From Hymenopellis radicata (Eukaryota > Basidiomycota > Agaricomycetes > Agaricales > Physalacriaceae), in assembly GCA_015501595.1 (NCBI GenBank), contig JADNRX010000055.1:124001-188000 (forward strand): a DNA stretch of 64,000 nucleotides. Direction: 5' to 3'. The notes under the pieces are model-generated. The model searched no databases, was not told the DNA's origin, and was given only the letters and a program-made list of their open reading frames with translations. Below are positions 14,536 through 25,177 of this stretch, piece after piece; position 1 is the first letter of the stretch; the number at the start of each line of letters is the position of its first letter. The position numbers were made by a program, and so were the translations under genes.

Positions 14536-15458
14536 AGGCCCCGGGGCTCCCCTATACCTCCGGCGATTTTTGGACTTTTGAGAGCTCAAAATCGACCAAA
14601 ACCCGGCGAAAACTTGGACTTTTGAGGGAAATTTGGGATGAGGTCCGGCGAAAATTTGGACTTTTTAGAGGCGGTGGTGGTCACTTGGAGACCACTACAG
14701 CATACATATGTATAAGTAGTCCAGTGGCTTCAACGTCTTCACGGCGCTTCGAAGAACGACTTTTTTTGTACGCGCACGTTCGAATCCAGCACTCGGCGTT
14801 GCTTGATAAAACTGTCCGCATCTCGGCTGGATCCGATTTGATCAATTTTTGATTTCTTTCCAACACGAGCGACATGTGCCAATTCCGGCGTGTCTGTCCT
14901 GCGTATGTCCCTCGCGGACACAGTTAAAGTCGAGATCCGAGATGTGCGCGGGTTCGATCTCATCTACGAGGATTTCGAACCTCTCGTCGTTGGCGGGGAA
15001 AGAATCCCTGGTCTACTTCAATATCAACACATTCCCTGCTGCTGTACACAAATTAGCAGCGGAGATCCTGTGGCAGCCTCTGAATGGTGTGTCTTCTCAA
15101 GTTACCTGCCGCCCCTTGTACGGGGTACCCTCACGGAAGGGAAAGAAGACTGTACCATGCATAAAGCTACGCATTCCCGCGCGGAAGCCCAACACGTAGT
15201 CACCGGTGCTTTTGTTATAACTACATTCATTTATTGACATACAGGGATGGACATGGTTAGGAAGCTCTCTGAAGAGAGCCAAATGCATCCGAACGATGTG
15301 TGGCGCCCAGAAAACGGTTTTTGGAGGGGCGTGACATTGACCACGTGATGTGACTGACCTCGGCGATTTTTGGACTTTTTGGACCCAGAAACGCCCAAAA
15401 ACTTGGACTTTTGAGGGCTTCGAGGTCGCCGGAGGTATAGGGGAGCTTCCCGGGGCCT
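14536..15458. mobile_element. 923-bp non-autonomous TIR element, 8-bp TSD
   Basis: An insertion bounded by roughly 30-bp imperfect terminal inverted repeats (left end AGGCCCCGGGGCTCCCC, right end the inverted AGGCCCCGGGAAGCTCCCC) and an 8-bp target duplication, which is compatible with the hAT superfamily. Inside each end lies a 19-bp direct repeat, CGGCGATTTTTGGACTTTT (14561-14579 and 15361-15379), and shorter TTGGACTTTT copies recur near both ends, as subterminal transposase-binding repeats do. It encodes no transposase. An interior stretch at about 14900-15070 reads like captured coding sequence (LADTVKVEIRDVRGFDLIYEDFEP, then a shifted frame). Its ends do not match the 4-kb hAT element at 33904, so that element is probably not its driver. 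Confidence 0.88.
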
Positions 15459-15466
15459 ACCACAGT
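15459..15466. repeat. Target-site duplication, right (ACCACAGT)
   Basis: Right copy of the 8-bp duplication made by insertion of the 923-bp element; it pairs with 14528-14535. Confidence 0.9.
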
Positions 15467-15900
15467 ACTCTGTCCAAGATCATCGGCATGACATGGCAGG
15501 GTCTGTCCGACGCGGAACGACAGGTCTGGCACGACAAGGCGCGCTCTGCGCTTGACGAGCATCGCAGGCGCTTTCCTGCCTACGCCTTCCGCCCGTCCCA
15601 CCAGAAGTCCATGCCCGGTGGTGGTGGTGGCGGCGGGACGAGAAAAAAGCGGGTACGGGAAGTTGACCCAAAGGACACCAAGCGATGTGCAAAAATCGCC
15701 GAGCTCCTTGTAAAGGCCTTCAAAGGTGCCGAACTCGACGCCATCCGTGAGTGAAGCGTCGTGAGGTCATTGCAGCTTCGAAACCCTCAGAGAAAATACT
15801 GTTGATCGGTGGATCTGCCCCAGATTTTGGACCGAATAAAGGTCGGCGAGGGTACATAAAGGGTGGGATGGGCATTGCATCTCTATCTGCTACGTCGACC

Positions 15901-17445
15901 ATGCTTTCTCTCGCTCAGTTCACACTCTCTGCTCTTGCACTACTATCTGTTCTACCTCGCCATTCTTTTGCTCGTGCACTCGTTTTCGATGACTATACCA
16001 GTCGACACACTATGCCACAAGCTACAGACGCTAGATCAGATACCCAAGATACCCAACTCGTAGCAAGAGCGTCATCTCCAAAGGCGGTTGTGTCGCACTA
16101 TATGGTCGGCAACGCGTATCCATACCGGGTGGAAGACTGGATGCAAGGTACTCGCCTTTGCCGAAACGTCTTTATTTTGCTCACGCGCTCGTTGCAGACA
16201 TCAAACTCGCCTCGTCAAAACAGATCAACGGCTTTGCGCTCAACCTCGGCCCCGACGATTGGCAGTTCGCTCGGATAACCGATGCTTTCACCGCTGCGGA
16301 CAAGTTCAACAGAAAATCTCACCAACCCTTCAAACTCTTCTTTTCGTTTGATATGACTGTCGTTCCCTGCTCAAACGCTGAAGACGCTAGCCTCCTACGA
16401 AAATACATCAACGTCTTCAGCGGCCGCGACTCGTACATGAATTATCATGACCGGCCCTTGGTATCCACTTATGCTGGACAGCAGTGCAAATTCGGTCAAG
16501 ACAGCCTCAACGACGCCTGGATGCATGCCCTCATGAACGGTGATACACGACAGGTTACTTTTGTCCCATTCTTCGACATGGACCCTATCGGATTCGGAGA
16601 GCTCTCGGCTATCGATGGAATATTCAACGTCTGTTCTTTTGCAACCATTCTTGATTTCTACTTTCTCATCTCTTTTCTAGTGGAACTCTGGCTGGCCGCG
16701 GAACGACAAGGACCTCGATTTCTCTTCTGATCAACTATACATCAATAACCTTGACGGCCGCATGTACATGGCCGCCGTGTCTCCCTGGTTCTCCACTGTA
16801 CGTTTGATTTCAAGGACGCATATATTCAGCTCAACTGTGATATATAGCACTACGGACCTAATAGTTATAACAAGAACTGGATATATCGCCCCGATGACTG
16901 GCTTTTCGCTGAACGTTTCGAAATGCTTGCGGGACACAGGGACCACGTCGATATCGTCCAGATCATCAGTTGGAACGACTTTGGAGAATCGCACTACGTC
17001 GGGCCTATAGAAGGAGCGCAGCCCATGTCGGAATCCTGGACAACTGGTTTTCCCCACACCGGTCAGCCATTCATTTCATTATTGACGCCATTTACTTACT
17101 CTGACTGGATAGGTTTCCTGGATATGATAGAATACTACGCTCCTGCCTTTACCACCGGACGAGATGTATCCAAGAGTATCAACGCCGACCGTGTGTTTGT
17201 GTGGGGACGTTTATCGCCGGCGGGCGCAACCACAGACGACCCTGTACCAAAACCGGATGGTGCTGAAAACGTCTGTCACTTTTTTGTTAACCTTGCGGAA
17301 TACCTGTACTCACAGACAGACGATTGTGTAGACCGAAGACGCCGTTTGGGGCATCGTGCTTCTCACTGACCCTGCTCTCGTTACCTTCTCTTGTGGAGAC
17401 TCGAAAAGTACAACAGTTCCTCTCGACGCCGGAGCAACAAGATGA
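15901..17445 (+). CDS. GH71 alpha-1,3-glucanase copy 2, 3' frameshift
   Basis: Paralogue of the gene at 11989 with the same six-exon plan and the same splice sites. Signal peptide, GNAYPYRVEDW, FALNLGPDDW, FDM, VSTYAG, FVPFFDMDP and SWNDFGESHYVGP are all present. In the last exon one base is missing at about 17435 compared with copy 1 (GGAGCAACAAG against GGAGCTAACAAG), so the frame ends in TGA at 17443-17445. About 50 C-terminal residues are lost; the original frame continues to 17594. The catalytic barrel is complete, so a secreted but C-terminally shortened enzyme is possible, or the copy is a young pseudogene. Exons 1-3 have many amino-acid changes relative to copy 1, and the TATA box is altered. 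Confidence 0.85.
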
Positions 17446-18292
17446 AGCTCGATTTGCGCGACGCGTCTGATTGCGCTCTTCGTGTCGTTATCAATAAATC
17501 TGGACAAAACACGATGGATTGGAGTCCTGAAGGATATGTATGGAACACGCATCCGAACACCTACAACTTCAACTGTTTTGTCGCTGTATCATAGATTTGT
17601 TGTCGTGTTCTTCTACTATATGGGTTTTTGGGTTACCTGTTCAGATATTCAATAAGAGTGCGAGCTCCGTCGTATATGCTGATTGTCAGATAGGTCATCT
17701 TTAGACTTGGTAACTTCAACCAGTCAGCGCAGAGTCAGAAGACCGAATCACATCCTCGTTTGGAACAAGCATCTTGTCGGAGCATATAAAATCTCAAATC
17801 AAGCCACAGGGATTCAAGTTAGCAACGCCCGGATCTACGTGGTTTATATGGAAAGGGCCTACAAATAGAAGAACAGGACAAGAGGACAGATGGAAGAGCA
17901 AGCATGAGGATTCATTTAGAAATGCCCGCCGACCAGGATCGCCCTCGAGAACGTAGACCTGATTTAGACAAACCCGCAACCGTCGGCACCACGATGCTGA
18001 TGTGCATGACTAAAAATGAAGGCGTACATGCCGCGTCCTCAGATTTTCAACACTCGGCCAGCTTAGGCGAATGTTGTCCTAGCCTAGGAGGATGAATGGA
18101 CGGAGATTCGGCCAAGTGGGAACAGGGCAAGGGATGCATGGAGGGCAGACTTTGGCCTTGACGTAATAAGAACAAGGGCCGGAGAAGATGATAAGTAGAA
18201 GGAACAGTTCGAACACGCCTGCGAGATTTATCCCATCTTTGCGAACCCCCTGCGATACCTCTGGTCAGCGACTGTTTCTGTCCCGGTACACC
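17446..18292. other. GH71-2 remnant 3' end and HMG promoter
   Basis: Positions 17446-17594 are the untranslated remainder of the GH71 C-terminal domain (KLDLRDASDCALRV in the shifted frame). The rest is spacer, including about 115 bp not present in unit 1 with a TATA-like CATATAAAA at about 17780. No other gene is seen. Confidence 0.6.
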
Positions 18293-19379
18293 ATGCCGCC
18301 ATCGCGTACTCTTGAGCTTGTCTGGACTCTTCCCAATTCAACGACTCCCTCTCACATTTCCTCGATCGATCACAGTGCCGCCGACTCTACATGTTCAACA
18401 CAGAGGCATGCCAGAAAGAAGGCCGCTTCCCACATCCCACGCCCGCCAAATGCTTTTATTCTCTTCCGCTCGTCGTTCATAAAGTCTCAGCATGTGTCGA
18501 CCGATGTTGAGACGAACCACAGTACTCTGTCCAAGATCATCGGCATGACATGGCAGGGTCTGTCCGACGCGGAACGACAGGTCTGGCACGACAAGGCGCG
18601 CGCTGCGCTTGACGAGCATCGCAGGCGCTTTCCTGCCTACGCCTTCCGCCCCTCCCACCAGAAGCCCGTGCCCAGTGGTGGCGGTGGCGGCGGGACGAGA
18701 AAAAAGCGGGTACGGGAGGTTGAACCAAAGGACACCAAGCGATGTGCAAAAATCGCCGAGCTCCTTGTAAAGGGCTTCAAAGGTGCCGAACTCGACGACG
18801 CCATCCGTGAGTTCGACAAGACCCACGTGCCGGAAATTATCACCCGCTTCGACACGCCCATCACTGAAAGCGCGTTCCGCAAAGTGACCAAGGAGAAGAA
18901 GGTAGAACCGGTAAGTTCAGAGTACGCGTCGTTTTTGGCTTTTCTCAGTCTCCCCCAAGGCTACTACCAAACCTGAACCTCCAGTCGAACGCGAACTATT
19001 GCCACTCCCGCCGCCCCTTGAAGAGGCGTTCGTCGAACAGCAAATGTATTATCCAGCTGCCAGGTTGCAACCATCCTCCCCCGTCGATCCCGCTCTCTCT
19101 TCCCAATTCTTCCCCTCCGAATATCTGATAAACAGTTCGCCACATGCTCCCACAGCTTCCATGTACCCGCCGCCAGCCCCGAGCTTCTCGCGGAGATCTT
19201 TCTCAGGTTTTCCTTCTGACAGCGCCTGTTACCAGGAAACACTGTCCCCCGGGTTTGATTTCTTCGCGTTTCCTTCAGCGGTGGGCGATTCGGATTATCT
19301 GGCAGATCTCATGAACTTTGAGATGCCCATGCCGTTAGTCCCGACATGGGATGCATCTGCACCCGTCATGGGCTTCTGA
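18293..19379 (+). CDS. HMG-box transcription factor, intact copy
   Basis: Predicted nuclear DNA-binding regulator. Two exons (18293-18910 and 18960-19379, intron starting GTAAGTTC) give 345 residues. An upstream in-frame ATG at 18188 would add 35 residues, but the later ATG is conserved in unit 1 and more likely. The HMG box (about residues 45-120) begins IPRPPNAFILFRSSF and includes NHSTLSKIIGMTWQGLS, ERQVWHDKA and EHRRRFPAYAFRP, the pattern of the mating-type and sexual-development HMG subgroup. A Gly run and a basic TRKKRVRE motif follow, then a KRCAKIAELLVKGFKG helix. The C-terminal half is Pro/Ser-rich and ends in a Phe/Asp/Leu-rich, activation-domain-like tail. It need not be a mating-type gene; no homeodomain or pheromone gene lies nearby. 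Confidence 0.9.
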
Positions 19380-21192
19380 CGGGCAAGTCTACCACTCGTA
19401 AAGTATCTCATGCACATTCTCTCTTATAACACACGCTTTCCACTTTCCCTTTCCTTTATCTCTCCTGTCTTTATCGCCTCTCCCGTTCTTTCTTCCTGGT
19501 ATTTATCTATATTACCTTGCTCGATTACTCATTGCCACATTTCTGGGTTTACGAGCTGTAACAATACTGACATCCCCTCTTAGCACGGACTTTTCTACAT
19601 ACTACCCACTTCCGTTGTTGTTGTAGATCATGTAGACCAAGTGAAACAACTATTCTGAATCAGTGAACAACGTGCTATGGCCATCACGCAGATCCTTAGA
19701 GGCGTGCTACCACACGCGCTCCCCGCTGGACACACAACATCTCTGGACCCACATATTATGAGATTCTTGACCTATCAAAGTCCGAACAGCGGTGGACACA
19801 CGTTCGCGGCGGCCTCAGAACTCGTGACCTGGAGTATGGTGGCGTCGCCACCACCGCCGGACGGTCTTGCATCCGGGCGTTATCCTTGAAACGACCTCCG
19901 CCTCGACAACCTTGGACCTCGGTGTTTGATATAAATTTTAAGATTAAAACCATGTGAGGTCGCCGGTGTTATTTATCCTTACAGGCTTCCTTTCGCGGCA
20001 CAAGGGAAACGCCTGGATCTCAAGCATATGCTCCCCCGCCAATCTTGAACCTATGATTCATACCTCACGTTTGGGACGAGGGTGGGGTTGACGGAAGCAA
20101 AAGAATCTTTCCACGGAATCTGATTCAAGTACATAAGTACTTCCATGGAGGGTAATGTCCACGCCCTAGTATAACTATGTGCACAATACCGACGGCGATA
20201 TGAAGCTCTTTCCGAAAACGCAACAAGGGGTAATGACTGAGATAGACGATGACGATAAATCGGGAGGCTCTAATCTAGAGCCTGGAGCCAACGTTTACCA
20301 GGATTCGGCAGCGAAGTCGGGACAAAAAACTGGAGACGCTACTCTCTAGTGTCTTGGCAGAAAAACAAGAACGCCCAGCACTTTGAGTGCGCCGTGAGTC
20401 CTTGGAAGGACAAGTCATCGCTGGATGCCGAAAAGGAACAGTAAAGACATAATCGAGCCTGGAAATGAAGATGCTTGACCGGCAGGTCAGAATGGGTTTT
20501 GCGGGGAGCTCTGAGCTCGCTCGGACTCCGACGGCCACAAGGATTGACACGGTCCCCAGCGTCCCCGGGGATTTTCAATGATGCGAGCACGGCCGTTCAC
20601 GAATGAAGACCACGGGTTCCATGTCCCGACTAATCACGCACATTGGCAGTAGTCTGTAGATAGCAGATACAATTGAAATTCAAAAAAGCTCCAAGACAGG
20701 TTGAAGAGTTTGAACAGACGTTAGTTAATCCACTGTTGTAGGTCGCGCGAGGGAGATTTCAAAGATCTGAATCAAAGTCAAGCACGAAACCCGAGAGGTA
20801 TTTCTGTATGAAGCAAAGAGAATGGACGAGGCGCGTCGTAATGAGTCACCATGGCCTATCAAGTGCTAGCGCTCTGAGCCCGTATCAGTTAGATTGGATG
20901 GACAATCACTGAGCCTGTGACTATATCAGGAGAGGAGGAGGAGAAAAGTTGCGACAACGAGCCTGAAATCAGATTAGATCCTGAGGGTTTGAGGGAAAAC
21001 CAGGACAAGGCAACAAGTCACAACAAGTTAGTCGCTGAACACCAAACGTGAAGAGAAAGCCGGCATAGAACTCTGGATAGATAAAGAACGGTTGACACGA
21101 AGCAATGAGTACAAGCCACTGACCAACATACCGATGTATCTGGAAATGAGGTAAATATCGATACATACCACCATTAAGAATAACTGTTTTTA
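19380..21192. other. Gene-free stretch, HMG to PRP40
   Basis: About 1.8 kb containing the HMG 3' end and the PRP40 3' end, which converge. Short frames only, none recognisable. No repeats or RNA genes were seen. Confidence 0.5.
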
Positions 21193-23917
21193 TCATATTT
21201 CTCCTTCCTCGGGCGTTTCCTCTCGTTCCTGTCTTTGCTCCCCACCACTGTTACTCTCTTTATCCTTTGCCACATCTTTGTCTAAGCGAGGTTTCTGAAG
21301 CGACAGAGATCAGGCGCTGAATTAGAATAAGGACATTACAATACCTTTTCAGTCGGGCCATCGACACTATCGCTTTCCCTATCTCTCGCACGTTTTTCAC
21401 CTCCCTCGGGCTCGTCTCTATCTCTGACGGTGTACTCGCCCTTTGAACGATCTCGTCCTCTGTCTCGTTCTCGGTCCCGATGTCTCCGATCAGAGTCGTA
21501 TTTTGAAGAGCGAGATTCCCTGTCTCTGTCCCTCTCATCGCGAGGATACTCCTTCGAAGAACGCCTGTCATAGTCGTCGCGTCGATGATGATCTCGATGT
21601 CGCTTGTCGTAGTCTTTGCCCCGATCCCTGTCGCGTTCACGGTCTCGGTCGTAATCGTCGCGAATGGGCTCCTTGCGCTTCCGGCTTGTTGTAGAACCAT
21701 CCTCGGAGGCAGCATGTTCCCTTTGGCGCTCCTTGTGTCGTTTTATAAACTTGGCAAAAGCAGTACGTCGTGCCTCTTCATCTTCGATAGCTTTGAACTC
21801 CGGTAGGTGGTCGATGAGAGGAACAGCCTGTATGTGTTGAGCCTCGAGAAGAAGACCGAACGCTTTCTACGTACCGCCTCGTATGTCATGTCATAGTCAA
21901 TGGGCTCAGGAAGTTTCTTCAAAGCGTAACGAAGATCATCTTGCAAATGCCTCAGCTTTCGCTCCGCCCGACGTTTTTCATCGGCTTGTTTCTTCGATGC
22001 CACTTCGCGTAACTGTGACAAAGATAAGAAACAATACTTTGAAGGACGCGCACCATACGCACTGTAGTAAAAACGTCAACTAAATCATCCTTTGACAGCT
22101 CCTTAACAGCGGGGTGTTCAAGAGAACCGACAACCTGCATGAAGGTGTCCTCGAATGTGTCGGCTTTGACCTCAAAGGCCTCCTCGCGCGCCTTCAATGC
22201 ATCTTCTAGCGTGGCAATCTTCGCATCCAACTTCTGGTCAAAGCCATCGACAACATCCCAGAAAAGCTCTAGCTGGTTGGATCCCGGATTTCCTAACATG
22301 TTGAGGTACCGCTCGTCTTTGCTGAACAATGGGTAGACTTGCTTCCACTTTGTACGAGCCTTAAGCTTTCCGCTATCGATGAGTTCCTGGAGAAGCTCCT
22401 ACAGAGCGTCCAATGAACGTTGAAGACATTGCACATAGAGAGGAACGTTGTGACGTACCTTGAACGCCTCACGAGCTTTTCTTTGCTTGCGAGTGTTCTC
22501 CACCTGCTCCTTCCGCATCTGATCATCGAATTCTCTCTCCTTCACCCGACTATAATCCTCGAAAGCGAGAAGGATATCAAGAGGTGGCAGCTTTTGAATT
22601 TCAGGGTCTGACTTCCATTCGTCTGAATCAATGATGAGATTGTACGCCGAACGCCATCGTGTCACGGCATCCACGCCTAGTTGTTTGAAAAGGGACACCA
22701 CCTTGGCTGTGGCTCGCGTGCGAGCAGCAGTGCGTTCTTGCTAGAACGAGAAGATGAGTAAGTAAATACACGATCAACCCAAGCGACTTACAGCCTCTCG
22801 TGCCTTTAAACCCTCAACGTATTCTTCAAAAATGAGACGTCTTTCCGATTCAATTCGAGCTGTCTGCCAGATAGGATGCTGTGAGAACAATTTATCGGCC
22901 GTAGGGAAGGTAGTATAATGAAAAACGTTCGGATTGCCCTTGAGCATATTGCGGAGGGCGGGCCTCAATTTGGCAAGTCGTGCTTCGCGTTCCTCTTTCT
23001 CTTTATTTATGAGAGATAAAGTATACTGACAGGATTGTAAGTGTAATCGACTGGAGAAGAACCGGATGCTTACTTTTTCAAAGACAGCTTTTTTCTCGGA
23101 AAGACTGTTAAGGGCTTTATACAGAGGATCGGTGATGATGGCACGCATTGTCTTCTCCCATGTCCAATCGGGAGCCACACCCGCCTTGCGAAGAAGATGT
23201 GTGAAGGCCTTTTCTCCTTCTTCCACGGTCGCGAATCCATTGTGCGGAATGACAGGGTCGTCAGGCATGTTGGGCCGAGCAGGGAGAATGCTGCTAGCGG
23301 CGAGTGGTAAGCCGCCATTGTGCGGCCCGACGGCGAGCTCGTTCCCGTTTGTCGGTGTGGCGGCTGCACTCGCGTCCGTGCTTGGTGGCGCAGTTATTGC
23401 TCCTTGTCTGTTAGAGCGTGTGAGATTGCGTATCATGAAAAGACCACTGCGCACGCAGTCGGTGTCTGCACCGCGGCCAGACCCTCTTTTTCAACCTTTT
23501 CCATCACTAGGACGAGCTCGTCCGGCATGTCCCATTTCGATTCTTTGGTTTCAGTCTGCGACTGGTCAGCGACAGGCCAATAGAATGAACGACGGCGCAC
23601 ATTGTAGTAGTACTTCCTGCCTCCGGAAAAGTACTCTTTCCATTTGGTCTCATTGAGCGCCCTCTGCACCTATTGAGTCGGCGAGCAACATAAAGTCATT
23701 TTGTCGTACCTCGAATGGCGTCTTCAGGTCTTGAGTAGTGTTAGCTAACGGAACAAGCACGACAAGCAGATACGCACCATCTGGCTTTTCCCAAACACTC
23801 TGCTTCGTCCCGGTATTGAACCAGTACGTTCTTCCTTCCGGATTACGATGCTCAGTCTGTTACTGATGTTAGCCAAGAGCACAGAATGCAACACAAACAA
23901 TAACGTGCCCAGTTCAT
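21193..23917 (-). CDS. PRP40: Prp40-type U1 snRNP splicing factor (WW-FF)
   Basis: Nuclear splicing protein that bridges the 5' and 3' splice sites during early spliceosome assembly. The N-terminus carries two WW domains: [23 protein letters not shown] and [28 protein letters not shown]; the second is interrupted by a short intron after YYYN. A Pro/Ala linker is followed by a series of FF domains, recognised at [67 protein letters not shown] and [18 protein letters not shown]. The tail is rich in Arg/Asp/Ser repeats and ends EETPEEGEI before TGA at 21193-21195. Many introns are present. The first coding exon appears to be only ATG AAC TGG with a GC donor (23908), since no GT donor keeps the frame. 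It is tandem with the methyltransferase gene behind it. Confidence 0.92.
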
Positions 23918-24013
23918 CCTGCGGTCGGGGTGAAAGAGAGAGACGAGTTTCCCACGGCGTACCGATCACCATTCTATATATTCAATCAATGTCATGGCCC
24001 GAAAGCTCTTTTT

Positions 24014-25003
24014 CTATTGATTATTACGAACAATATACAGGTAATAGTGGAAAGCCTCGCCCATCTCCTGGACCTGCAACGACGTAGATGGCCGAACGAG
24101 AAACCGTTTACGGAAATGCGGTTGTCCAAAGGTCAGGTAAAGAAATAATCCCGTCTTTGGTCGCAAGACTCTGCGACGACCTGAAATGAGTTATGAATCC
24201 ATGCTCTGGACACCATGCCATACCTTATGACCTCGTCCACCTCTTTCGTGCAGTCAGAAACAACTTGCTCCGGAGGGTCCTACCACCAAGCTTAGCAAAC
24301 TTTCGTGTCGCGAACGCTTCAGAGTTACCCAGACATCTCCTTTGGCGGTCATCATGGCATCCATCGTTCCCTTGTCGATTGCGACTTGGAAGCTATCCGC
24401 GTCAAAAGATAGCTCACGAACGTCCATAACATGCCCTTCACCTCCATATCAATCTCTGAATGCTCGAGCCAAGGAGAACTTACACTCCATTTCTGGTCGC
24501 GTCGACTCGTGTCTTTGCTTCATCTGGTCGATGACCACCGCAGAATACTGAATATATGAGCTCAGGTACTTAAGGAAGGTTCAACTTACATCGACGTTAA
24601 CGATATTCCTGTATCCATCATCATACATCTTTCTCAAAGATAGTCAACGTTGCTGAAGCCTTGAAGCTACACGTAGGAACACACATCTTGAGACAGAGTT
24701 GAATTCCCGCAACCGAGCATCAAAATCCTCGAAGTTTTGTCCGGAATGAGATTGCGGAAGAGGGGAGCGATGTCAGCATAAGACTTGAACCAGTCAAAGG
24801 ACCCTCCGTGAGATTCACTGGGAAAAGAAGGCATCGACAGTGTAGGAGTTTGAGTAGTCAACGAAGATAGATCTTAACGCACGCCTGATATCGTTGATCC
24901 CTGCCTCTTATAAGTCTTATTCCAACATTGGCACGAATTGGGCGTACCAGTATTCTTTCGTCCCATACTGCTCGTTCCTCTCTGGAAGTGTACTAGTGCT
25001 CAT
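24014..25003 (-). CDS. METTL13-like SAM methyltransferase
   Basis: Class I S-adenosylmethionine-dependent methyltransferase of the METTL13/EEF1AKNMT-like family; animal members methylate elongation factor 1A, and substrate identity here is not shown. From ATG at 25003 the N-terminus reads ERNEQYGTKEYW, the typical opening of the family. Further exons give GGSFDWFKSYADIAPLFRNL, motif I ILMLGCGNS, MYDDGYRNIVNVDYS, VIDQMKQRH, VMDVRELSF, the motif IV-like IDKGTMDAMM and a final GLFLYLTFGQPHFRKRFL segment ending at TAG 24014-24016. The first splice between EYW and SESHGG could not be resolved: the donors in frame are either weak (TTC|GTGCCA) or need a 6-nt exon. Everything else chains in frame. 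Confidence 0.8.
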
Positions 25004-25177
25004 GATGAAGGTCGGGAAAAAGTTTGAAGTGCTCGGTCGAACGGCCCGGTGGTCTTCCTCGTCATCAACGAACGACCGTAATAAAGTGGTTGAATAAGTC
25101 TAGGTGTGGTATAAGCTGTATGATTATATGTAGTCTATATTCCCAATCCCAAATAAAGTCCAACGCTTGTTCTGCGT

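Larger units (their letters stand above)
11841..15752. repeat. Tandem duplication, unit 1 (GH71 + HMG)
   Basis: Unit 1 starts at GAAGCGTCGTGAGGTC (11841) and the same sequence restarts at 15753, inside the HMG gene where unit 1 breaks off after CCATCCGTGAG. The period is 3912 bp, of which 931 bp are a later insertion plus its target duplication. Unit 2 continues past the equivalent breakpoint (about 18810) into the complete HMG gene. Head-to-tail orientation fits unequal exchange or replication slippage. Confidence 0.9.
14298..15752 (+). pseudogene. HMG-box gene copy 1, broken three ways
   Basis: Counterpart of the intact HMG gene at 18293. From its ATG at 14298 the frame is lost after about 35 codons because TTCAACG is duplicated (copy 2 has one unit), shifting out of the HMG frame. 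The HMG domain is then split by a 923-bp insertion at 14536-15458, between the NHS and TLSKIIG residues of the box. The second half resumes at 15467 and reads through the basic GGGG-TRKKRVRE linker until the unit-1 breakpoint, where the frame runs into a stop (TGA) within a few codons. The C-terminal half of the protein is absent. None of these lesions is in copy 2, so they followed or accompanied the duplication. Confidence 0.9.
15753..18815. repeat. Tandem duplication, unit 2
   Basis: Second copy of the GH71-HMG unit, starting at GAAGCGTCGTGAGGTC. The right limit is the position in the HMG gene that matches the end of unit 1 (CCATCCGTGAG). Unit 2 lacks the 923-bp element and the 7-bp insertion. 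Sequence identity to unit 1 is uneven: high in the promoter and the 3' half of GH71, lower in GH71 exons 1-3. Confidence 0.85.

Noticed and set aside
14765..14785. GTTCGAATCC as a tRNA B box
   Set aside because: No A box, acceptor stem or cloverleaf can be drawn around it; it lies inside the 923-bp mobile element.
14536..15458. The 923-bp element as a deletion derivative of the 4-kb hAT at 33904
   Set aside because: The terminal repeats differ (AGGCCCCGGG against TAGGGAACAGCACGGG) and subterminal motifs are unrelated (TTGGACTTTT against CGGGT).
18293..19379. The HMG gene as a mating-type locus
   Set aside because: HMG boxes of this subgroup also occur in non-mating regulators, and no homeodomain, pheromone or receptor gene is visible in the window.
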